This document shows positions 27,847-39,800 of a DNA stretch of 64,000 bases, in pieces. The position numbers were made by a program, and so were the translations under genes. The notes under the pieces are model-generated. The model ran no database searches. It saw nothing but the letters and a program-made list of their open reading frames with translations, and was not told the origin of the DNA. The stretch comes from Lytechinus variegatus (lineage: Eukaryota; Echinodermata; Echinoidea; Temnopleuroida; Toxopneustidae). Numbering within the stretch: position 1 is the first letter of the stretch; every line of letters begins with the position of its first letter. Where the stretch lies: positions 53,951,296 through 54,015,295 of the forward strand of contig NC_054740.1 in assembly GCF_018143015.1 (NCBI RefSeq), in the 5' to 3' direction.

Positions 27847-30800
27847 CTGACACAAAAGGAGAAAATGGGTAAAATGATAATTACAATAAAACAGCAAAAA
27901 TTTCAAATGAAACAAAAATTGAAGTATATTTTAATATTTATAAATCTGCCAATTATATTCTTGTGGAGTTTTATGCAAAAAAGGCATAAATACACAAGTA
28001 ATCTATTTTGATCAGGCATGCGATCAAATTAAATTTTGACATAATTCAGTAAATTTAAATCAAATAAAACACATGTTTAGATTATATCCTAAACATCATA
28101 AACATTCTGGGGAAACATGCATAAAAATAATCTAGTAATTAATTGGAATAGTGACCATGCACTATGTGGAGGGGGGGGGTAACTGAAGATAGGATTTAAT
28201 AAGTCTGCAGGCACAGACCCAGATTGAAACTTTGATCAACAAGTGGGTCTCCACGCAGACTAGCACATACAAAACTTGCCGTTTTAATTGAGCCCAAACC
28301 CAAAGATGAAGCAGACCCAGAGCAAGAGAGCCTTCAGTACACAGGGCATTAATAGGCTGCACATTCAGACCCCTTAATCGAGTGAGGGATTTGCAGAGCA
28401 GACTAGGCTTTATATTATTTCTCAAAGCTAAGTTCTTCATCACAAGGAGCTACTTACATCATCAGTCATAGGTTTCTTTGGAGGGTTAAATTCTGTGTGA
28501 TAAGATCTTCCGCTGGGTTTGTGGATGAGCCGTCCTGTGATTCTCTTCACAAGCAGCGTGTCATCAATACCAAACTCCACTACCGAGTCTAGGGCAGTCT
28601 TCCTCTTCTTAAGGAGTTCATCCAGCTGTTGGAAGATGAAATAAAAATCAATAATACTATCCACAATCTATTCTTGTATAGTGCCTATCCCATTAACTTC
28701 CAATGTCTCTTTGCATTTGAAAAAAATTTTGGATTTCACCCTGGATTTAGCCTTGTAGATCGCACAAACAGATTCAGGAATCAAACCTTGTTGGGTAACC
28801 AACCTCTCAAGGGTCGAGTGTGGCAAATACAGATTAATGGCTTGCTATAGTGATGTGGCTGTGGCAGGGATTAGGCTTAGTAACAGTCTTTGTGTTATTT
28901 TAGTTTCTTTGCTTCAATTAACGGCTGATACTACGCCTAATTTGTTTTAATACCTCGACAGCCAATCACATGTATGAAGACGTCAAAGGCATCTTTGAAG
29001 ATTACCTTCTCGGCCTGGACGACTGTCCTTGGGAAGCCATCGAGGAGGAAGCCATTCTTGCACTCTGCAGTGTCCAGCTTGTTATCGATCATCTCCACGA
29101 CCAGCTCATCGCTGACGAGCTTCCCGCTGTCCAACACCACCTTCAACTTCTTACCAAGATCCGATCCCGAGGCGATGACTGCCCTCAGCATATCACCCGT
29201 GGCCAGGTGACATACGCAGTACTTGTCTGCAAGCTTGGGTGCCTAAAAGGATAAGACAAAAGAGAGAAGCGAAAGAAAATGGATGATAAACGTAATTTGT
29301 AGTTTGGTTAATGGAAAAACATCACATCTTTTTACCAACATCCAAGGGATAATCAAACTAAACGGTATATGAGCTCAGTTCCCTATAGATGTTATCATCA
29401 CTATTATCATTATTTTATTCGGTATGTCAACAAAGATCAAGTTAAAAGGAAATAAACGATTAGGGACAGTGATTTTCCATTTTACCGGTAAATTAAACAG
29501 AAATTTTGTTTGGTTCTTATAATTTTTACATAAAAAATTCATGGAATTCACCTTTGCAAAACAGAATTCAGGTTTTTGCTGTGTATATTTTCAGTGAAAA
29601 AACAGAATTTCCATTTTGGGATCAAGTTGAAACAGAATTGCAGATTTTCAGAAACAGGAAAGATCATTTTTTGAAATAGAAAATCACTGTCTCTATATGA
29701 ATACAAAGAGGGAAGGAATAAGGATGTCTACAGTACAAGTCCAGGTTGCCTGAGAAAGGAAAAAAGTAAATCAAATTACTGTAGCTCACAGGCTTAATTT
29801 CCACCCGACCTGGACTTGTATTAAAGGTGACATCCACATCCATCACTGATATGCTGCCTTGACAACCTTTTATCTTTGACACAGTACTTAGATAAATGGA
29901 TGATAATCATAAATATATATTGGTTAATGGGGAAAATAGCTAATGAACCTGAACCAAGTTAACCGACTTTAATGGTATACATGTATGTCCCTAGTTTCAT
30001 ATATCTGGTAAGGTAAGATAAATATTGTGCACAGTTCAATAGTGCTACTCTCTATAAACTCCTGATTGATCATCAACTTAACTATCAGCATATCAAATTA
30101 ACATACTTGAGCATGATTCTATCTAAATGTCAATATCAAAGATTAATGCATAAATCATTAAAATATGCTGGTACACAGTATTACACTGTAAACCTCAAGC
30201 AGCATTTGCAAGAAAAAAAAACTTATCATTCAATGCTTCATATATGAATGCTACATGTACCTTATCTTTGCAGACTTTTAATTATTGACCGACAGGCAGA
30301 CTCAAAAGCAATGTGGCTGGACCAAAGGTACCAAATGTATGAGTACGAGTGTTGGCATGCCAAAATAAAACTAGAATTACTTCATAATCAATTCATAATA
30401 GCCTTACAATAAGAAAAAAAAGACTTCAAATATACATTAATAATGTTTAATTTTCTCAGGGTTGCCACTTCAGTTACATAAATGCTCTACCCTTCTAAAA
30501 TCTTAATACAGGAATGCCAGACTAAAAGGTACAGTACATGTGGTTTTCCATTTTTGGTATGACTCTGCTAGATTAGGAACCCATATTAAACCTCCAATCA
30601 AGTATGTATACCAGATGAGTACTGGTATACAATACTTGCACACACGATGTGGCCCCCAATATTTATAATCAAGCGTTCTGTTTTTATGGACTACATGTAC
30701 ATGTACATCATCCATCAATTTTAATCAGCATGCATGTGTACTTTAGAAATAACAGTGAAAGAGCTCATACATGTAGATGACAAGATTTTTTTCCCCAAAT

Positions 30801-33800
30801 TAGTTGTGTAGTATGATTTTTCCCTCCCCTCTCCTTCTATTCTCTTCCTCTCATCCCCTCTCTCTCTCTTCCACCTTGTGCCCCCCCCCCCTTCCTGTAA
30901 CAAAAAAAAGGAATACCCTGAGACATAAATCCATGATTTTAAATCATGACGATTGACAAACTTTACAAAAAAAAATCTAAATAATGGTAACCAAGTATAT
31001 GACTGATTCATGTGACTATGCAACATCTACTGTACACATGTACTGCATAAGAAACCAAATACTATGTAAAACTCATCAAGGGGACATTTTTTATAAAACG
31101 ATGTCTAAGTTTGTAGACATCCAATATAGCATGTTTCTTCAGGTTGTCAAAGAAGTTAAACCTATGATGGTTGTAACAGGCCCCATGGATAATGTGCTGT
31201 GTTCGCTGCCGCTTGCCTCTAAGGAATTTGAAGCATGCCAAAACCATGCACGTATACCCCCACAAAATGACATATGGGTTCATCAAACAAACAAGGGAGC
31301 CATTTCATAAAGCTGATCGTAAGTTAAGAGTGACTTTAAGAACGACTGGGGACCCTTTCTTGTGGTAAATGATATCCCCCATTAAAAGCATCAGAAAGAT
31401 TCATCGGTCATTCTTAAAGTCGCTCTTAACTTACGGACAGCTTTATGTAACACCCACCAATTTAAAGGGAAAACAAAAACTATGTATGTACACATGTACA
31501 GTAATGTACTTCACACACCCTAAAATATATATGTATAGTGTAAATACCTCATAAGAGCATGTCAACATTTTAGTCAAGAGTATGCCCTAAAAAAAACAAT
31601 GTGGAAGATTTTCCTGTATAAATTTTGTGATTTTATACATACATGTAAGCTATATAAAATTGGATTTTGATCGGATGCATGATTAAAATTAGAAATCTGC
31701 ATATTTTTTTTATACAGTTGAGGCCAGAAGTTTACATACACCCAAGAAATTCAAAGAAAAGTTGACACTTGCCAAACATAAAATTTAAAATATTTGTAAA
31801 AATATAAAATATCTGTGCTATGACGGATTGGATATCAAACAATGAGTATGTCATGCCCCTTCATCACAATGCTTTGTCATCAGGAGCTGAAAAATAGTTA
31901 GGTGTCATTTTTTCCCCCTAAAATCTTCATATTTTAAACAAATCAAAAATTAAAAAATTGTCAGAAACATTTCTATTGTGCTAGTTACTTCTCAACACAA
32001 ACATTTCAGATTAGGCCTACACTTTTTTGTTCAGTGGTGACATATCACGATAGAAAATGTAATATATGTAATATATTTCTATGAAAATTGTTTGAAAATA
32101 TAATAACAATAGAATACATTTGGCACAAATATTACTTTTTTCTTCAAAGAAAATTCCCCCTGAAATATATATATATCGTCATGGTAGTATTTATATTTCT
32201 GAAGATATAGTAAATTTTTACGATTTTTGGCAAGCGAACAAATTTCACTGAATTCCATGGGTGGCCCCGGGCCACCACTAATGTCGAGCCTTGGTGTATG
32301 TAAACTTTTGGCCTCAACTGTATATTTCCAAGTTCTTCTCAAGCATGGCAAGCTATACATGTAAGAATGAAGGACTTGGATCACTCTTTCCTTTACTTCA
32401 AAACAATTTTAATAAACTCTTTATCGCCCTCTTTTTGATTATTTTCATTTCATCACTTTGTCCTCCTGTGCCTCACTTTCACAGTATGCAACCTATGTAA
32501 AACACTTGAGCTATACCTGGACTCCTTTCCCTGCTCCTGGTGGACCAAGGAGCACTGCACAGATCCCTTGAGGAATTCCCTCCTCCTCTGGCTCCTGCAA
32601 AACTGGATCCTGGCTCTTGAGAGCAGCAGCCATTTTCAAAGTTTATTGTGATCTTTCCAGATGCAGAAGATTCAAGAAGCGTGACAGTCGCTAGTGGTGT
32701 ACAAACTTGCACTGAAATGTCAAATCAAAATTTTACCTCCACTTGTATCGCATGTAGTCATGCACACTGCCTTATCACCATATCCAATCTGTTGAGTCAC
32801 TTGATCAAGAGATGTAGGAAATTTAGGAATAAAGTGAATACATGTAGACAACGCAAGCTGCTCAATGAAAGCACACTTTTGACAGTGCAAGGTGGCTGAG
32901 ATTTGTGCAGTCTTGCCTGCATTATTACACAAGAGAATATAGCAGCAGTGCATGCTGACTTTGATAACAACTAACGTGAAGTATTCACAAAAAACAACAT
33001 TCATATGATCTTAATAAAATACTAATTTCATTGACCGGAAAAGCTGTGCCTACACATGCAGGCAAGACAAAAGACAAAAAGCAGTCCATTGAGTCATTCA
33101 TACTGAGCACCGGTGAACTGATAAATAAGCATAGTACGCATATGTCTAGGCCTACATGTACATCTGGGCCAAGTACTCGAGGGTTCTAAGTTAGATTCCC
33201 ATTACATCCTAGAGATCAGGGATTGATCAATATAAGCATTGAAACTGAATCCAATCCAAATGAAGAAAACATTGAAAGTCAGAAAATCACAAGATGTATA
33301 TCTCGGGTTGACCCGGGGGGGAGGTGGGAACTCGACCAAAATAGTGGCGGGGTGTGCTGCGGGCGAGACAAAAAACATGGGCCTTGGAGTGAGCTTATTG
33401 TAAAAAGGAGGGTCCTCGGAACAGCCTTCCGAACTACAAATGTTTTGTGAAAACAGGGGTCCTTGGAACGGATCAACGGCGTGTGAGTGCGTATGCATCC
33501 CTGTGAAACGGGTATGCATGTATGATGCAGCTAGCCCAGCGGCACGGCCGCCGGGTGCGCTCGCACAGAGGCGATGGCCGGACAGTGCTCTGCGGCCGCT
33601 TTTAACCAAAATTGCAACTCATTGTAGCGGGTCAATGCGACCGGAACGGCGTAACAAAAAATTCGCGAAGCTTTGGAGCGGATTTCTTTCTTGTTTTTTC
33701 TCGATAAGAAGATAATGCTATGCTTTGAAGCGGCTTTCTTTGTTCTTTTTCTTAATAAGACAAAAATGCTATGCCTTGGAACGGAAATTTGAGTGTAAAA

Positions 33801-36800
33801 ATGGGGGTCCCCTCCGCGGCACATACCCACTATGCATTATATATGCATTATATGCATTATATTCTCTTCAAGCTCCCCTTCTTCCTTTAAATATCACAAT
33901 GTACTTATCATAATTTGTATTAATTCATTATGATGTAAATATGTATTATTTCAGTAGGTCATGTGACCTAAGACTCCACATACTGTATTATGTTTATGTT
34001 CATTATATATATTATTATGTAAAAAAGTGTGCTATATCCTATTATGTATCATATTAGATATATGCCTATTATGTATTTTTTATGTATGTTTTATTATAAT
34101 ATTATGTGTATCATTTAAATTATTTTGTTTCTGTTTGTGTTTCATTGTACAATTTTGAGAACAATCCAACATGTTTGTGATTATAATCAATAAATTTTGA
34201 ATTTGAATTTGAATTATATACTGAGTCCCCCCCCCCTCCCATAAGCCCTTTCCTGGGGTTAAGAAAGCAAATTTGGAGTATGAAAACCATATCAGTTCAC
34301 AGTCTGTATGCCATTCCATATATATGCAATTTATTTTAGTTGCTCTAGTACTACGCAAGTTTATCATACTATTATTTCAATTCGAACCTAATTTACTAAT
34401 CTACTCATAAGAGTCATGCAGTACAGGGCTCTCAAAAAGTCTACCCAGCCTATAATAATACCCCTGCATATGCAGGGCTTGACATTAGCAGTGGCCCAGG
34501 GCAACCAAAAATGAGTAGGGCCACCAAAATTCTGCAAAAAGCCCACACTTGGTGTTCTGGTTGGGCTACCAAAGTTTTGATAAATTGTGATGTTTTCTAT
34601 TGTGTTAGGGCCACCAATTTGCTTGTGGGCCACCAAGAAATAGATAGTGTGGAGACTTGCCATAGCCATGTACATTGTAATTGTAATACTTTATCATTTT
34701 TTTAACTTAAAAATAATAGCCTCTATACTAAAATCAATATTGATTAAAAACATTAGCATTTGGCAAACAAAGAGTGGGTCATGAAATTTCTACATTTCCC
34801 TGTTCATTCCTCATTAACAAGGAGGCCTTGCTTATCTGCTTAATATCATCAAACTTTGCACTATTCTCTGCAATTCATGTATCGACATGATTTTGCCATT
34901 TAGTTCTAGTGATGGATTGAAGATTAATGAACTTTATTACCACATTCTATAAATGTCATTGAGATATATCAAATGATAAATCATTAAACTTATGTTCACA
35001 TGCATGTTCAGAGTTTACACATTGAAAATGAATATGAAATACTAGCACATAAAGAGGCTTATATACATGCATGATTGACACAAACTACAAAATAATTGTA
35101 ATGACCTCATGTTCATTATATGAAGAGCTCACTTGCAAAAGGGGTTAGGCCCATTTCTTTTTATCAATTTTTTTGTCTCAATTTATAGGTTTTAGTAGCT
35201 CTAAATGATACCAAAGAAAAGATGAAATTCCCATTAATCTTTTTTTCAAAAGGGGTTAGGTCCATTTCAGTTTGGTTGCAAAAGGGGTTAGGTCCACACA
35301 GATTTTTTTTTGGGGGGGGAAGAATATTTTTTGAAAATATAAAGACAGGTAGCTATCTGTTACACCCAATTTTATATTCTCATGGTAGGGTATCATGAAA
35401 AGCTTACATGTAGGCCTACACACACGTACTGACAAAAAGTCAGAATGAAGAGGAAGTCATCGTCAAGCCTGCATATCTCATGCAGGAACTTGATAATCCT
35501 AAAATGCATTGACAAACAGCCTATTCAACATTTGCACTAATAATAAATCCATGTACAGTACACTGGTTGAGTAAACACTCAACTGACAGTGCAGTGCTAT
35601 TGCTTCAACATGACAATGCATTTCACTATGTGACATGGTCTGGTTTATAGTATAATGGCCAGGATATCACGTGGACAGATTAACGAGAGTACAATTAATT
35701 TCAGATATATCTGCATCATGAATTTGTGACCATCATCTTAATAACAGATCATGACTTCCACAGTAAAAGTTGCTTCAGAGATTGCTATCCAGACTCGACA
35801 CATTGCATGTAAGAAAGAAAACAAAGGAAACCTCTTCCAGCTCTAGCAACGTAAAAATAAATGCACCAAAAATATTGAATGAAAACAACCAGCACATCAT
35901 TTGACGATAAAACGATGAAAGCACTGAAATGACTGTTTACAGGACTGAATCCGTCCGGCTGCAATGGTGTAGAAAACGAGTGTGATTGTCTCTACTTCAG
36001 CAGGGAGGTGCCTCGATTCCCAATAACACACAGCTGCGAGCTGAGTGAGAGGAGGCCAGTGATTCATGAGAAAGAAGAGTTCAACGAGGGATGTCCTTGG
36101 ACTACAAGTAGTCTTCGAATGCAGACCTTTTTATGCACTAATACTTCCGTGAATAATGCACCCTGTACTGTACATTTAGATAAGGGTTCTGTTAGTTTTG
36201 CAGTACCTTAGAACAAGACTCCGGCATAGCAAAAGGTTGGATACAACAGATTTAAATGCATGTGACAAGAAATGCATGCATAGCACATATAATAGCGCAT
36301 GCCTTGAGCTTGGCAAGAGTCAAACCGGAAGCCAGACACAGTGACGTCATAGAATGATTTAAATCACGATTGTGTTTATATGACCCTTTTCATTCATGAT
36401 TCTACAGAAACATTGTTGATTTTCACTTTTGACTAAATGCAATCATCATTCTGCAGAATCATGATTTGAATCATGATTTAAATCATGATTCTAGTGTAAA
36501 AAAATGGCACATAAACACACCCAGATACAATTTACACGGAGACTACATAAATATATTTTTTCATACAAACATACTTGACAAACTTCTGTAATAATATCAC
36601 AAATTATATACAAAATGTTGTGAAATGCCACATCAGTATACACTTAAACTTAGCCCCTAGTAGACTTAAAGGACAAGTCCTACCCAACAAAAAGTTAATC
36701 TGAATAAAAAGAGAAAAATTCAACAAGCATAACATTGAAAATTTCATCAAAATTGGATGTAAAATAAGAAAGTTATGACATTTTAAAGTTTCATTTAATT

Positions 36801-39800
36801 TCACAAAACAGTTATATTCACATCCTTGTCGGTGTGCAAATGAGGAGACTGATGACATCACTTTCTAGTTTTTTGTATTTTCAATTTTCTCCCTGTTGTC
36901 TATGAAACAATGATTAATTCCTCCCTAAACATGTGCAATTAGCATTGCTTAATATTATATGGTTCAATCAAGTTGGTCCTTATTGTCAAATCTGTAAAAA
37001 ATGAATTATTATATAATTCAAACAATAAAAAACAAAATAGTGAGGGATCATCCACTTGTCTCATTTGCATGTCACTGATTTGTGCATATCACTGTTTTGT
37101 GAAAATAAGCAAAACTTTAAAATGTCATTACTTTCTTATTTTACATCTGATTTTGATGGAATTTTCAGCATAATGCTTGCTTGATTTTTCTCTATTTATT
37201 CAAATCAACATTTTTCTGGGGTGGACTTGACCTTTAATAATATTTTTTATAATCTAGGGCTTGCACAAGAAAGTAGGTAATACAGGGTAAACACAAAAAG
37301 CTTTGAAATGCTTTAGAGTAATATCACATTCTTTTTTATGACTATAGATAAGCTGTTTTTCTTTTCCTAACAATAGTTTAGGCCTATGCATTTATCTCTT
37401 TGGTCTCTTGTTGATCCCCTGTACATGTACATTGTAGGCTTACATTGTATATTAGACACCGTTTTCACTATCGTTTACTGGAAACTAGCTTAACGTGCAA
37501 TGAGAACAATAAAAGCGGTCTAGGAAGCGATCTTCCGAACCGGTTCAGAAAACCACCCCGTGATGTACATGTAGTTTTGAAGATCACTTTGACACTGTTC
37601 TCACTGTTCTTCCAAACTGGTTTCCTGAACCGGTTTCCAGTAAATCAGTGTGTGTACAGTGCATTTGAGTTTTTTTCAGACGTGTATCAATCAGATAAGA
37701 TTATTTATGTCTGGGACCAACCTTTAACGTCACCATCCGAAAGACGTGACCAGGGTTCGAACCTCGAATTTCTGCATCAATTTGTAACTTCCCCACGCAC
37801 ATGTAGCTTGGATTACAGGCACACGCCACAATGTCCAGTTTTAGAAAGTATAATGAGAATGGTGTCTTTGAAATTCCCAATTGCACTTTACAACTAACAT
37901 AGAAGTTGCAACTACACAAGGAAATAACTTGCTCAGGACTATGATGATATAAAATAACAAAGGTTCCAGATAATACAACCATGACACAAAAGCAGAATGA
38001 GTAAGAATACAGTCGGGACAATTCCATGAATTTCAAGATTTTCCCCAAACTTTATTTTGCTCACTAGCTATCTCAAATTCAAGTCAATATTTCTTGGTTA
38101 AATTTTCATAAGGGTTGTAAATCTCCTATTGATATTGATTCCCTATTACTTATTTTCATTGATTGATGTATATTGTGCTTTTTGTTATATAATCATGGAC
38201 ACTAATTCATTTAATAGAATCTGTATTGGTTTTTTGGTGTATGATTTATTCATGAAGGTTTTTCTTTGCTTTGTTTTGTTTTCATTGGAGGTCTCACCTT
38301 CACAAAGTTGTTGATTTGAACAAAATTATGTTATGCATTTAAAAATAAAAATATTATTATTATGAAATTTGTTTACAAGTATTTATGTTTAATGTTACTA
38401 TCAAGGCTAAATTTGTAAAAACAAAACTATATGATGTACATGTAGGACTACATGTACATATGGAAATGAATTAGATTATATTTCATTGTATTACCCAGTT
38501 GATAATTCATCTTTTCTTTTACCTTTTGCTATATCATGTCATGTACAACTTGTAAATTGTAATGTGCTGTATTAAGGACATTCCACAATTATGTTTGTGC
38601 ACATTGATCTCTGCATATTTCCATGCACGTTATCGCCACAGTATTAAAGTAAACAGGTGATTGATCAGCTACAACAAGGTTATCAGCTGATTTTTCCAGT
38701 CATCTGCACACTAACAGCAAATCTTTGTGTTATTTTACAAAGCTTTACAATGAAAATAAATCTATGGACCAACATTTTATGCCTCAACCTCTTCCAAATA
38801 CTTTACTCTGCAGTGCTGCAAAGTATACAACCTCAAGTTTGATTTAATGGGAAATTGGTGTAGAATTTTTCTTCATCTAGATACAAGCCTTTTTGATGGG
38901 TATTTGTGTTTTATTTGCTCCACCAAAAGTGCTGATAGTTTGAAAACAAGCACATGAACTAGAATTTTTCAATGTTCACACCTCTTTCGTATGCAACCAT
39001 GCAAAATTTGGTGAAAATGAAACATGTTTTCAATATAGCATTTATTGTACTTTTTTAATTTTTATATTAAATTCCCTTTTTCTTAGATATGTTTCGTCAT
39101 CTTTCACACCTTATTTTCAAAACTGAAGGTGCCACTACTCCTTAAAGAGCAAATGAATAGCAATTTGAATGGATTCTTTATCTTAAGTACATAATTCTGA
39201 ACTATAATGTAAGATTTGGTGAAATTTAGATAGATTTTGACTGACTACTAGAGCATTAAACTCAATGTTGTGATCTCCTGGGGTCTAAAAAGCCAAAATT
39301 ATTTTTATTGCATTATTTCTTGAAACCTTTTGAATGGGTGAACCTTAAAGCTCGACAGCAAACACTCAAGCACATGAACCCATGCTAATTTGTGCACATT
39401 ACATGTCGGATTAGATGCTAAAGTAACTGCAAAATTTTGTGAAAATTACTTGCATATCATTTTAACTGTGGAACGTCCTAACGTAGGGCTCGACACTAGC
39501 GGCGGTCCGATGGTCCCAGACCGGTAAAAATCACTGTCGGGACAGTAGATTTTCAGAAATATCAATATTTACTGGTCCGACATGACCAGTAAAAAATATC
39601 ATTGTCGGGCCAGTAATTTTTCCAAAAATAGCAAGATTTTAAGGGTCCGACATGACCAGTAATAAAAACCATTGTTGGGCCAATAACTTTTCCAGAAATG
39701 GTCAAATTCACTGCAAACCATTTCCCCCATTCACATAGAATGAATCGCACGTGTTACTAGAGTAGATACAGTATAACCAGCCACACAACTCACGTGGTAA

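Noticed and set aside
27673-28011. Plus-strand frame of 112 codons
   Set aside because: It is the antisense shadow of AK2 exon 4.
28970-29254. Plus-strand frames over AK2 exon 2
   Set aside because: Antisense shadow of a well-supported AK2 exon.
33202-33609. Minus-strand frame of 135 codons
   Set aside because: Lies across a GC-rich repeat, with no domain and with competing frames on both strands.
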